Source: Bisporella sp. PMI_857
Taxonomy: Eukaryota; Ascomycota; Leotiomycetes; Helotiales; Helotiaceae
Assembly: GCA_021307315.1 (NCBI GenBank)
Contig: JAJSPD010000053.1
Location: 1 to 64,000, forward strand
Reading direction: 5' to 3'
DNA: 64,000 nucleotides
The translations under genes and the position numbers were made by a program. Positions 1 to 10,703 of this stretch are shown here, piece by piece (the first letter of the stretch is position 1; the number at the start of each line of letters is the position of its first letter). The notes under the pieces are model-generated. The model was not told the origin of the DNA and did not search any database. It saw only the letters and a program-made list of their open reading frames with translations.

Positions 1-157
1 CTGATCCAAGGCCCAAGTCAACGATCCTTGCGATATAGGACCCTCCAATAACACTAGACCGATTTCGTTACAGGGAACTACTTTCGTGAATAGGTATTGT
101 CGAAGTCTATACCACGAAAGTGCCGACTTGCTTTCCGAAACAGGGCCTAACACCCCC

Positions 158-834
158 CTACTCAGTTGCAGGATCCTCCCCCTCCGCCGGATCCTCCACC
201 CCTCCTTCTCTCTCATCCTCGTTCTCATTCTCGTACGGGTTGGTGGCCCGGGGAGGACTCACCCGACCACCCTTCCGCCCCTTTCCCTTGGTGACACGAC
301 CAGTGGCACGCCGAGCAGCAGCTATGCTGGCCACGGAGGCCTGCACCGCAACCACAATTTTCTTGAGCTTATAGAGCTCCTGAATGGGGTCAGACCGAAT
401 TCGGATAAGATACGGACGACTTACTATTGACATGTCCGCTACTTCAGACCGAAGGGCACGAGTCTCCTCCAACAGAGCAAAGCTTATGTCGAGCTGCGTC
501 CTGGGCATGGACGCCGAACCAACCGACACGATCTCATCTAACGCTGCTGCCGCAGCACGGACTTGTACACTTTGTGCTGCCTGAAGGGCAGCAAATTCGG
601 TGGAAACGTACCACGGGATCTATGCTAAAGGTGAACAAGTAGAAGATACGGATAGGATTCGGAACTTACAGGTACGCAGAGAGCATTCTGTGCGGTACAA
701 TGACCACACTTCTTTGATGAGGGCCGATCAAATGAGCATTGGTGCCCCTCGTTCTTCTTTTTTGCCCGAAGGCAGCGGAGACAGCACACACGGTAGGCCG
801 CAGCCAACGCACCGGGAGGAGTAGGTAAAGGCAT
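158..834 (-). CDS. Cysteine-cluster (possible zinc-binding) protein antisense within the LTR element; two exons, unknown function
   Basis: Exon 1 runs 834-670 and exon 2 runs 580-158, joined across an intron with GTAAGT donor and CAG acceptor. The phase is preserved and gives about 195 residues. The first 55 residues hold a cysteine cluster: CxxC, a Cys about 11 residues on, then CGHC followed six residues later by Cys. This could bind two zinc ions. The rest is Ala/Glu/Arg-rich and helical, and the C-terminus is basic then acidic (KGKGRKGG, then ENENEDEREGG). The gene lies antisense to the LTR element, between the expected end of pol and the 3' LTR. I do not recognise the family. It could be a captured host gene or a relic carried by a non-autonomous element. 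Confidence 0.5.
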
Positions 835-1143
835 GATCTGCGAAGCATCAATATTGAGGATTCATGCCAAAGCCTCTCTGAACAGTACTACTTACGGTGA
901 TGGTTGTGGTGGTCGTTGCTTGGAAGAAGTTGAGGGGAAAGCGGATATTTATAATTTGAGGGCCCACAAAGAACTCATTGTGAATGGAAACAATACAAAG
1001 GTGATTCTGAATAGGATCTGACTGAGAGTGGTGACTCACAAGCGTTACTATTGTTGTGAGTTCCTATTGTTTTCCGCGTTCGCTTAGTATTGTGGTACCG
1101 ATAAACCACTCCTACACCGAACCAGCACTGAATCGCCTCATTT
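835..1143. other. Internal non-coding part of the LTR element
   Basis: No convincing gene is present. The stretch joins the antisense gene to the hairpin and polypurine tract of the LTR element, and short open frames on both strands show no recognisable motif. Confidence 0.4.
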
Positions 1144-1181
1144 CGAAGCTTGAGGGCAAGCTTCCTCTAGAAGGGGGGTAA
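1144..1181 (+). promoter_or_regulatory. Hairpin plus polypurine tract (plus-strand primer site) before the 3' LTR
   Basis: The inverted repeat AAGCTTG-AGGG-CAAGCTT forms a 7-bp stem with a 4-base loop. It is followed by a purine run (AGAAGGGGGG) that ends one or two bases before the LTR. Polypurine tracts prime plus-strand DNA synthesis in LTR elements. The same hairpin sits before the tract of the two other Gypsy elements here. Confidence 0.65.
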
Positions 1182-1440
1182 TGTAACAACCGGTATGCCC
1201 AAGGTGCGACACGGAGGCCATGGCACGGGATCAGGAGGCTGAAGATCAGGGTATGAGGGGTTTCAGAGCCGATACGGAGGAGAGTCGGAGTCGCCTATAT
1301 AAGGTCTGCTCCCACTCTCTACAGTTGTTCCTCATGTTTTTGTATCCTTCGTAGGTAGACCTATAAGGCAATCACTGTCAGCCTATTGTACGCACTCCCA
1401 TATGCCTCTATTCTAGCCCGTGATTCCTTGCGTCGTTACA
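1182..1440 (+). repeat. LTR, family A (3' LTR)
   Basis: The LTR is 259 bp with perfect TGTAAC...GTTACA termini and an internal TATATAAG. Two nearly identical solo copies occur at 38453-38713 and 60485-60744. Confidence 0.9.
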
Positions 1441-3514
1441 ATGTTGGCCTTTTGAAGTTAACACTCTAGTACGGCCACTTTTCGACGTAGGAGAAAAAGT
1501 TAATCTTAAACTATTACTGTCAATAGTAGACAAAGCTCTTCTTCGTTTTCGAAGAGTTATTGCTTGACTGGTAATTTCGGCATTCAATTGAGTATCCGAC
1601 ACCAGGTCTAACTGAGTTTCCGGCACCAAGTCTAACTGAGTTTCCGGCACTAGGTCTACTTGAGGCATATTAAATACCGCCGGGCTCGGGGAGCTTGGAG
1701 AAGCAGCAGCTATACTTGCGTCTATAGACGCTGTTCGAGCTCGAATATCTTTCAGCCGTTGAACATGTTTTTGCAGATCAGTGTCTAAGTTAAGTGGTTC
1801 TGTTGGCATTTGAGCTACAAAAGATGCTTTAAGAGAAGAAGGAGATACTAGATGCTGAACCTATGAACGAATAGAACTTGAAGACAGCGAATTTGTAGCT
1901 TTTTGTTGTTCAGATAACCGTTGTAACTTTTTTTTCGCAACTGCTATTGCCAAAGTGTCGTTGCTTTTTTGTAATTCCGCGCGAGTTAAAAGCAAGTTTG
2001 CTTTTTCTACCGATAATTGTGTTTTTTGATCAAAAGCTTTTTGTTTTTTAGAAGCTGCAATAGTTTTTGATTCCGCTCGTTTGCAATTTACTACTTTAGC
2101 TATTTGTTGCAACTGAGATATTAAATTAAAGCTTTGACTTGTCTAATGCTTCCATAGTAAAACTAATGAAGCTTTTACAGCTAAGCTTTCGACGGTTATA
2201 GATGCCCAATATACCGAACTAATGTTGTCGTTAAATAAATGAGCTAACTGCCATATACAACTTTGATCCATAAAAGCAGAAAAAGGCATTGGAAAACGCC
2301 TTCCGGGACAAGTAAATAATAGTTCCGTATGTAGTCTAGCCCACACTTTTAAAGCTTCAGCTGCTTATCGACCATTAGAATTAGCTATAAGGCAAGTAAT
2401 TGGAAGATCCGGTTTTGGTGCAGAAACAAAAATTGGAAATAATGCAGGATTACAACCGCTGCAACAAGTTTTTTTAAAAGCCGGAATCGCTTGGAAATTT
2501 TGGGATAATTCGTTGTTTTTTAAAAATGCTAAAAATCCAGCACGCTTGCAATCTCCATTAATAATGGACTTCCAGTTCAAATCAAGCTTTGCACGTTTCA
2601 GCTGTTGAGTTTTGGTTCAGTATCTTTTTTTGGTAACAGAGCAAATACGTGAACTGCTAACGCAAGTAGGTTTAGACACCGAAATCAAGCTTTTCGCTTT
2701 ACTGAGATTTTTATCACTGCTATCCTTTAAATTGTCGTTAAAAGCTTTTACAGCTCGATCAGACGGAAGACAATTTTTCTCAGACTTTTTCCTGCTGGGA
2801 AGTTGTTTTGTAATAGAAATAGGAACTTCGTTCGGCTGTTTTGCTTCTTCTGAATCAAAACACCAACTAAACAAGAAGACATACGCTATACTGGTCATTC
2901 CTGGGCCACGACTTCCGCGACCAATACGCTGCTATATTTCTTTAATAGCATCTTTTATAGGGAACTTCCAAGTGACAACTTTAGCAATATTTTTTATGTT
3001 AACACTTATTTCTAAAGCAGTTGTTGCTACTATTATTCGAATAGTTGAATCGGGTTTTTTGAATTTTTCAAATCGAGCTTTCCGGTTATACAAAGATATT
3101 TGAGACGTATAACATTGGATGATATTAGTAACACAGTATCGTTTTTTTCCGTTTACTGTATAACGTTGAGCTTTCAGGTCGCTACTAGTAAGACTTTGTA
3201 GCTCAGATACGTCGTTCCGTAAAGCATTCGCAAGATATGCTTGCAATTCGTACACTTTTTTTCGACTGTCAATAAAAACAATCGTTTTTGGGATCAAGTG
3301 TAGAAAACGTTGCTTATTTTGGAATGCATCGCCGAGTAAGAAATACAACGTTTTATAAGACTTTAGCTTTCCTGCTGTAATCGGACATATGCATAAACTA
3401 ATATTTGGCCGATCGATTGAAGTTCTTATAACAAGAGTTTGGAATTCATGTCGACTAACAACTCGAAACTCGGCTTTATTTAGAACTATTTGCTCCGTTT
3501 TGTGGTTTACTGTG

Positions 3515-3770
3515 TGTAACAACTCAAGCCGAACAGGGATCTCGATCCGTAGATCTAGGTAGAAGGACTCAAAGGTGTGAACAACTATCAATTGTTATAA
3601 CTAAGAGAACAAGCTACAGGCAGAAGAAGGGAAGGAGAGCAGTGCTTTATATACAGGAGGCTGGCCAGGGGCCAGTGTAAGCGAGCCCTGTAGCATTGGT
3701 CGCCAAGCTCTGGGATGCCAAGCCCTGTGGCAGCAGGGGCCAAGCTCGAGATAGGGCCAGGGCCGTGACA
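3515..3770 (-). repeat. 3' LTR of chromovirus I
   Basis: In element orientation it begins TGTCAC and ends GTTACA, with TATATAAAG in the promoter part. It matches 9691-9946 except for two transitions. A partial copy of the same LTR is at 57893-58266. Confidence 0.95.
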
Positions 3771-3805
3771 TTACCCCCCCTCCAGTATAGCTTGTCCTCA
3801 AGCTA
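3771..3805 (-). promoter_or_regulatory. Polypurine tract and hairpin of chromovirus I
   Basis: On the minus strand, the hairpin TAGCTTG-AGGA-CAAGCTA is followed by the purine run GGAGGGGGGTAA, then the 3' LTR. The hairpin lies beyond the stop codon of pol (3861), so here it is non-coding. Confidence 0.65.
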
Positions 3806-3860
3806 TAGCAGTCAAGAATAAAAAGATTTTAAAAATCAAAAAGAAAATCCACTATCCGGC

Positions 3861-6800
3861 CTACGTAGCCTGCTTTACCCATCCATTATCATCCAAGCGA
3901 TCAACTGGTTCTTTGCCTTGTAAGTAGCAATCGAGCCAGTACTGTAGATTCACCGGGGGACCTTTAGCTTTAGAGTACTCGTCGTGGAAAGCTTTAAGCT
4001 TGTATGGCGCTCCCTTGAATCCTTCGGCGTCGTAGAATACAGGGTCATAGTCTACGCTTGTCCACTTGACTTGATACTGAAGCTTTCGGCGGTATGTCCG
4101 GCTTTGCAAAATTTGCTCGACTTCCCATTCCGGCTGTTGATTGTAAACTACAGGCACTGGAGGCTCCTGATGCTGGCCTGGTAACGGGTCACCAGGGTCT
4201 TTCCGCAGAAGTTCCGGTGCAAAAACGTTGTAGAGCTGATTGCCTTCTGGAAGCTTCAAACGATACGAATGACCTACTTGCTCAGTAATTTCGTATGGGC
4301 CTTCATTCTGGTAGCCTAGTTTTCGGCTTGGCCGTTCGCTAGTCCAGTTCTTTGTCGAAACCCACACTTTGTCTTTGACTTTAAAGTCGACTGGCCGTCG
4401 GTGCTTGTTGGCTTGTATAGCTTGTTGCTTTTGAGCTTTGGCCATTCCGGCTTTGGCCCACCCCCAGGCTTTGTGGATTCTTTCGATATAAGCTTGAGCA
4501 TCTTTCCGAGCTTCTTTAATGTGCTGTGATACCGGGACAAGGTTTTTAGGGCGGACCTAGTCTATTTCCATTCGGGGCTGATACCCTAACTCGACCATAA
4601 AAGAAGACAACCCTGTTGAGTGATGTGGCAAAGTAGCTGCTGCGTAGTCTACCGCATAAATCAAGGTAGACCAGTTGTCTTGAAAAGCATTGGCAAAAGG
4701 GCGAAGACGTTGGTCGATTTACTGGTTAGCGTTTTCAGTCTGGCCGTCTGTTTGAGAATGGTATGCTGTCGAAAGTTTGAGCTTCGTGCTTAGTAGCCGG
4801 CAAAACTCGTCCTAAAACGCAGAAACAAACTGAGGTCCTCGATCCGACACTATAGTAGTAGCAGGACTATAGTATTTATGAACATGCACCAAGTACAGTT
4901 GAGCTATAGTTCTAGCGTCGACTGTTTTGTTGCAAGAGATCGAAATAGGACGTTTACTTAACCTGTCTATAAAAACACAAACTATATTCATGCCTTCTTG
5001 GTCAGGAGGCATGTCCTTGAAATCGACTGATATATGCTGCCAAGGGCGGTCCGGTATTGGCAGTGAGTGTAACAGCCCTGGAGTTTTGTTTCTAGGAACT
5101 TTGGACCTGCGGCAAGCGTGGCAATTGCTAACGAAACGCTCGATATCGTCATCCATTCCGAGCCAGTAGTACCGCTCTTTAATTAGCTTTTTGGTCTTGT
5201 TTTGTCCTGGGTGAGCTGTAGCTAGACCACAGTGTGATGCTGTGATCAAAGCAGTTCGTACTGACTCGGCTACTACAAGCCGGCTTTCTTTTTTCAGCAA
5301 TCCATTTTCCAAGCTGTAGCCTCCTTTGCTTTCCTGACCTAGTTTTCTTGCAGCGTTTAAGTCTCGAGCAGTCCGGTTGGCCTTAAGGATTTCGTCGATC
5401 AAATCGAGCTGTTCCTCGATTGGTGATAACGACAAAGCTACCCGGTTCACTTCGAGCTCTGCAACGTTTAGCGCTAAGCTCGTGTCGAGCTTTGCAGTGT
5501 CTGACGCTAAGCTCTTGTCTAGCTCTTGCAGAATTTGAGGATCAAGCTGTGCTGAGAATAAAAGGGCCTGATCCCGATTCTCTCGTTTTGCTTGGTCCAA
5601 GCTTTTTGTTTGGTCTTGACGTGTCAACGGGTCGGCTTTGTTGTGCTTGCCAGGCTTGTAGGATATCTTGAAGTGGTATCGAGAAAGAATCTCAGCCCAG
5701 CGGGCTTGCCTGGCTGACAGTAGCTTGCTGGACATAAAGTATTCCAAAGCCTTGTGGTCCGTGATCACTTCAATGTGATCTTTAGTACTTTCGAGCTCGG
5801 CACGCCAATATTGCAAAGCTTTGACAATAGCTAGCATTTCCTTGTCGTGAATTGAGTAATTGGTTTCCGCAGAGGCCATAGTCTTGGAAAAATACCCTAC
5901 AGGGTGCTACTCACCGTCAAGGCCTTTCTGAGAAAACACAGCTGCTACAACGGTGTCGGAAGCATCCGTTTCAAGCATGCACTAGCTGTCTAAGTCGTAG
6001 TGGCCAACAAAGGAGCACTTATTAGCATAGTTTTGAGCCTGTCGAATGCTTAAGTACACTTTTTGTCGAAGACAAACTCATAATCAGCACGAGTTAACTG
6101 AGTTAGCGGTGCTGCGATCTGGCTGTAACTCCGAATAAACTTTCTGTAGAAATTGCAAAATCCTAGAAAAGATTGAACTCCTTTAACTGTTTTAGGAGTT
6201 CCCAGTCTTTGATTACTTGTATTTTGTCGGGGTTTACTTGAATGCCGTCAGTTGAAATAATAAATCCTAAATACTTTGTTCGCTTCACACTGAATTCACA
6301 CTTTTTGATGTCGGCTTGTAAGCCGGCAGCTTGCAATCGATCGATTACTTGCTTGACGTGTGCTTTATGCTGTAGCTCGTTTTCAGAGTAAATCAAAATG
6401 TCGTCAAGATATGCTGTGCAAATCACATCTAACAAATCCCGAAGAGTGTCGTTAATATAACTCTGAAAAGTAGCCGGCCCGTTAGTAAAGCCAAAAGGTA
6501 GAACTTTGTATTGGAATAAGCTATAGCGAGTGCGGAACGCTGTAAGCTTTTCTGACTCAAAGAAATCCGGATTCGATGAAAAGCCTGACGAATATCTAGC
6601 TTTGTAAAAATTTTAGCTTTGCTTAGCCTAGCTAGTGTTTCGTCGATCAATGGCAAAGGATATCGGTTCTTTTTGGTCAAAAAATTCAGCTTTCTGTAGT
6701 CAACGCAAAAACGAAGTGAGCCGTCCGCTTTCCGTGCAAACAAGACAGGTAATGCAAAAAAGCTTTACTTGTAACAACAAAACCTTTCTTTAAATTGGCT

Positions 6801-7840
6801 GTCAAGTAGTCTCGTATAGTCTCAAGTTCCTCGATTGAGTGCTTGTTCAAATGGCAAAACCCTAAAGTATTGTCTCCTGTAAGCTCGATTTTGTGGTCGA
6901 TGCTTCGGTGTGGAGCTAGCGTATCTGACTCTTGTTTTGAGAAAAAGGCTAAACGACTGTGGTAAGTACTAAGCACTATACTTTCCAGAGCTTCCGGCTC
7001 GACAGGCTGCTGTTCCTGCTTCCGATCTTCAATTATTCGCTCTAAGCCGTCTAAGCTGATCGAAAATAGCTCGATTCCTTGCTGTCGAGCGTTTAGCATA
7101 AATCCGTTGCCCGAAATCATTTTAATGTCCAAATGCTTGCTAAGCTTGTTGAGCTTGCTAGACTTTCCAAGCTTGCCATTTCCCCTGCTTTAGCGAGGTC
7201 CCTGGCCGAAGCTCCTGAGCACTCTTGTAGTCGTAAGGCGAGAAAGCTCGTTAGCCATGATTTTCAGGCTTTTGCTGGTTTCTCGAGCCCAGGTTGGCCC
7301 GTGAGCGCTAGCTCGAGTAAGCTCCTGACTAGCTGTAGCAAAGCTCGACTTTCCGAGCGTAGGCTGCTTGCTGTTTTGCTGAACGTTCAACTGCTGAAGC
7401 CTGTGTAGCTTGAACGACTGGATGCTGAACAGCCTGTACAGCCTGAACGTGCAAACAGTCTTTCTTTGGCAGAGCCTGAGCTAGCTTACTGTCAGGGTTT
7501 TGATCTGAATGCCGTCCAGGCGTCTTTTGTCGTTTCTGGCGATCGCTTTGTTCGGCGTAGCATGTCTTGTTAGTGCTGTATTTGAACTTTCTGAGGTCGA
7601 ACACCGTCTCGTGTGTACGTAGCTATAGTCCTGGAATAGGTATATGCTGGTGGAAATTCCGAAAGCCACCGCAGTTGCCGGTAGTGAACATCAATTAAAA
7701 TACGAAAATAATCAAAGAAATTGCGTCCGAGAATCATATCATAAAAGCCCAGCTTTAAAATAAGTAAAAGAAAGTTGTAAATCCGTCGGCTATCAATCTC
7801 AATATTAAACAAAAGGTATTAAGAGATAAGGATCCTTTTT
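3861..7840 (-). pseudogene. Chromovirus I pol (protease, RT, RNase H, integrase, chromodomain), broken
   Basis: Protease region (7812-7570) contains ILGRNFFDYF. RT pieces (6743-6163) contain [19 protein letters not shown] and the catalytic YLDDILIYSE. RNase H (5879 on) contains YSIHDKEMLA and TDHKALEYF, and merges into integrase with HxxC-type CHACRRSK and a core with VDFKDMP and VSDRGPQF (to 4812). The integrase tail and chromodomain (4445-3861) contain EWEVEQILQ and YQVKW. Stops or frame changes at about 7570, 7132, 6686, 6430, 6163, 4812 and 4540 break it into at least seven frames. Intact elements of this group encode one polyprotein that copies RNA into DNA and integrates it, with the chromodomain steering integration. 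Confidence 0.88.
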
Positions 7841-8189
7841 TACCGTCGTATTTTTAGATAAACAGTTAAGGAAGCGGTTTAGGCTTCAACCCGAGAATGC
7901 GGCAAAAGTCTGAAGCAAAACGAGTGTCAATAAAAACGTAACTACTAGCTCCGGTGTCACCTAACGCTTTGGCTTGTACTGCAATACTATTTTTGTGAAA
8001 AGTGCATGCTACAGTAAAAGAATTGCCGGCATTAGTGAACTTAAATCAATTTGCTGAAAGATCGAATACCTGAGCCCTAAAAAAGAGCCTTGGCTTAGGG
8101 CTGTTCGTTTTCCGACTCGTCTGAATCGGCCTTATCCTGTGCTTCGTTGCCTGAAGCGTTTTCTTGTTCAATTTCTTGAATTCTAGGTA

Positions 8190-9437
8190 TTACTCGAAGC
8201 TTTGAGCAAACTTTGCGAAATGTCCCGTTTCGCCACAGTTGTAGCAAGTGCTTTAAGAAGATCCGGAGCTGGGCTACGAGCCGGACTAGAAGTGCTGTCG
8301 CGGCCTGTAACTAAGCCTGGGTGCTATTGCGAACGCTGTAGTGGTCTGAAGCAATACGTGGCGGAAAGGTCTGAAGCTTGGAGCTAAAAGAGTCCTGGCG
8401 TTTAAGAGCCGACAAAGATTTAACTTAGCTTGTCGAGCTGGTGCAAGTGGAAATTGCCGATAGTATTCTTGCAAGTCAATACTTAACCGTTGACATTCAT
8501 GTACTAGTTCCTGGTACGTAGAGTGCTGGCGGTGTGTAGACAAAAGTCGGTTCTGGAATTCCTTATTTAGCTTTCTCCACAAATGGCTTCTCCAGGTCGA
8601 AGAAGGAACTCGCCCTACTGCCGCTAAGCGAGCAAACTCAGTATGGAAATCATTGAAATCTTGTGCAGCTGTTGTTTCAGGGCGTAAAACTGGTTCTCGG
8701 CTTCTTCGGCTCAAAATGGTTCCGAAAAATTGTGTCCAAGTAAGCTAGCATTTCGTTGACAGAAAGCCAAGGTTCTAAGCTATCTTCGTCATGCCGAGGC
8801 GATAGGTAACGTTGTGCTTCTCCTGTAGTACAGCCAAACACGTAATCGATTCGTTCCTGTTCTGTAGGCCACCAGTCCGCATTTGCTCTAAGCTTTCCTC
8901 GTAATAAAGATTTCCAAGCAGTGTACGTAAGCGATGTGCCGTCGTTTAAAGAGTCTGGGTCTCGGTGTTTCGGAGAAAGCTTTTTTAAGTATGGCCGAGA
9001 CTTGTGCCGCTTATCAGGCTTAGACTTATAGACCTATGGTTGCTACTGAAGAGGAGCTGTCCGATAGTGACGCGTCTGGGTCATTTCCTTCGTTCCGAAG
9101 TGACCGAGAAGTTGAAGGTTTTCCACTAAAGGAACTACGTTGCCTGGCCCGTAGCCGCTAACCGTTTTAGTAACACACAGAACTGGCTGTCTGAAAGTTG
9201 AACAGGGATCCCTAAAGCATCAGCCACCTGCTGATTCAATTGACTTCGTGTGTCCGCGTCAGGCTCTTTGCTAGCTGACGACCGACTCGTTTCCTCAGAG
9301 GCAGCAGCTAACGACGTTGCTTCAGGAGTAGTACGGTCGCCCAGTTGAACCAAAAGAGTACTTTCTGTCGAAAGGAGTCTGGAAAGCGTTCCTTGTCCTT
9401 TTCCGACGAGCTTCTTTTTTGCAGCTGTTGTAGGCAT
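8190..9437 (-). pseudogene. Chromovirus I gag, broken
   Basis: It starts with ATG at 9437 (first residues MPTTAAKKKL), stops at 9135, and resumes in other frames at 8714-8286. It ends with a zinc-knuckle remnant CYNCGETGHFAKFA, in which the fourth ligand Cys is Ala. Gag proteins form the intracellular particle. The central part (FHTEFARLA, WRKLNKEFQNRL) resembles the retrotransposon gag capsid region. The copy is defective. Confidence 0.75.
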
Positions 9438-9690
9438 GTTGTCGTAAAGTAGAATTCAAGAATAAAGAAGAGTAGTAATAGTAGCTCGACTCGACTGATT
9501 AAAAGGAGCAGGCTCAACCAGTATGTGCTGGGAGCTAACGTTGGTGGTGTATACAGGCCTTGACTTTGACCTATATCTTCACAGACCTCGTCTATAGCGT
9601 CGTGGAGTTGTCGTCACGGTTCTAGTTCAATACAAAAGGAAGGGATATTGTTAAGCTCCGTCCCCGGAAGGTTTGTAGAGCTTGTTCTAA

Positions 9691-9946
9691 TGTAACAACT
9701 CAAGCCGAACAGGGATCTCGATCCGTAAATCTAGGTAGAAGGACTCAAAAGTGTGAACAACTATCAATTGTTATAACTAAGAGAACAAGCTACAGGCAGA
9801 AGAAGGGAAGGAGAGCAGTGCTTTATATACAGGAGGCTGGCCAGGGGCCAGTGTAAGCGAGCCCTGTAGCATTGGTCGCCAAGCTCTGGGATGCCAAGCC
9901 CTGTGGCAGCAGGGGCCAAGCTCGAGATAGGGCCAGGGCCGTGACA
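9691..9946 (-). repeat. 5' LTR of chromovirus I
   Basis: Its right end abuts CTGTG, which matches the five bases left of the 3' LTR. It carries the same TATATAAAG promoter box in minus orientation. Confidence 0.95.
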
Positions 9947-10703
9947 CTGTGCCGGAGCAGCCGAACCAAATAACATCGCGAAGTAAAATAGTCTGCAATT
10001 GGCTTAGCATAGTAAAAGCTACTCGAAAGTTTTTCTATTATTTTACTAAATGGCATTTATTAATTGCTACTAAACCAATATTTGATTGCAGATTACTGGT
10101 TTTTAATAACTTGCGGAACTCCGAAGAAGAAGCTTGTTCTGGCCTAAGCAAAATATAAGTATATTTCAGATTCTGAATATCTTGAAACATGGAAAGGTCG
10201 GATTGCTTAGTTTTTCTTGTTACTAAACAAGGATTCGAACTAGGAAGCCTTTGAATATTTAAGAACTGTTTTTTGCTTAATTGATCTAAAGGAATAATTT
10301 GCAATGTAATTAATTTGGTTAAAATAGAATATGTTTGGAATATAATGCTTTTCCCGAACCTTGTACGGGCAATCAACAAAGTATCTTTATGGCAATAAAT
10401 AAGCCTGCGCAAAGTTCGAACTTGCTCGTTAAAAGGCTGAGCGTTTTGCTTATGTAAATATTGTAGAATTCGAGCTAGACAGCTTTGTACTATTTCCTCT
10501 TGATATTGAACATTCTTTGTCGTTTTTGCTGCAGCAATAATAGTATGCAAAGCTTCGATTTTTATTGTTGAGATTAATCGAATATGTGCAGGAGTAATTG
10601 TTGTATTAGAAGTAACAGTTGACTTTTTTTTTGCTCTTGCACGTTTTGTTCGTTTATTATTAACTCGTTTATGGCCATGACAAGCTTTCCGAGTAGAAGG
10701 CAT

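Larger units (their letters stand above)
1..1440 (+). mobile_element. 3' end of a Ty3/Gypsy-like LTR retrotransposon, truncated by the window edge
   Basis: A purine-rich tract (1170-1181) lies directly before an LTR that starts TGTAAC and ends GTTACA, which is the layout of the 3' end of a plus-strand LTR element. The 5' part, including pol, would lie left of the window. The right border at 1440 interrupts the minus-strand helicase reading frame, so the element is inserted in that gene. No target duplication can be checked because the left end is missing. The internal stretch shows no convincing gag or pol frame, but contains an antisense two-exon gene (158-834). Assignment to Gypsy rests on the tract, hairpin and LTR layout shared with the two chromoviruses in this window. 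Confidence 0.7.
3515..9946 (-). mobile_element. Ty3/Gypsy chromovirus I, full length with two LTRs, coding capacity decayed
   Basis: The element is 6432 bp, in minus orientation, flanked by the 5-bp duplication CTGTG (3510-3514 and 9947-9951). Its 256-bp LTRs differ at only two positions, both G/A. The order from the 5' end is gag with a degraded zinc knuckle, protease, reverse transcriptase, RNase H, integrase and a chromodomain, which defines a chromovirus. Every domain is broken by stops or frameshifts, so this copy cannot move alone. It lies inside and parallel to the helicase gene. Confidence 0.93.
1441..10703 (-). pseudogene. RecQ-type DNA helicase (telomere-linked-helicase-like), split by a chromovirus and decayed
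   Basis: The coding pieces are 10703-9947 (N-terminal half) and 3509-1441 (C-terminal half), separated by the Gypsy element at 3515-9946. Removing the element and one copy of its 5-bp target duplication rejoins the frame exactly. The N-half has a Walker A-like FGKS and a decayed DEAH box (NKCH). The C-half has RPNI, a TIVFIDSR motif, IIVATTALEISVNIK (motif V-like) and QRIGRGSRG (motif VI). A CCSGC pair and a triplicated DLVPETQL repeat follow near the C-terminus, with a basic KRRR stretch. The helicase would be an ATP-dependent 3'-5' DNA unwinding enzyme in the nucleus. Stops in the rejoined frame look like CAA to TAA and TGG to TAG changes. The 3' end is cut by the LTR element at 1440. The link to subtelomeric TLH genes is inferred from architecture only. 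Confidence 0.75.

Noticed and set aside
3601..3801. Minus-strand ORF (66 aa), repeated at 9777-10010
   Set aside because: Both lie within the LTRs of chromovirus I and are identical because the LTRs are; not genes.
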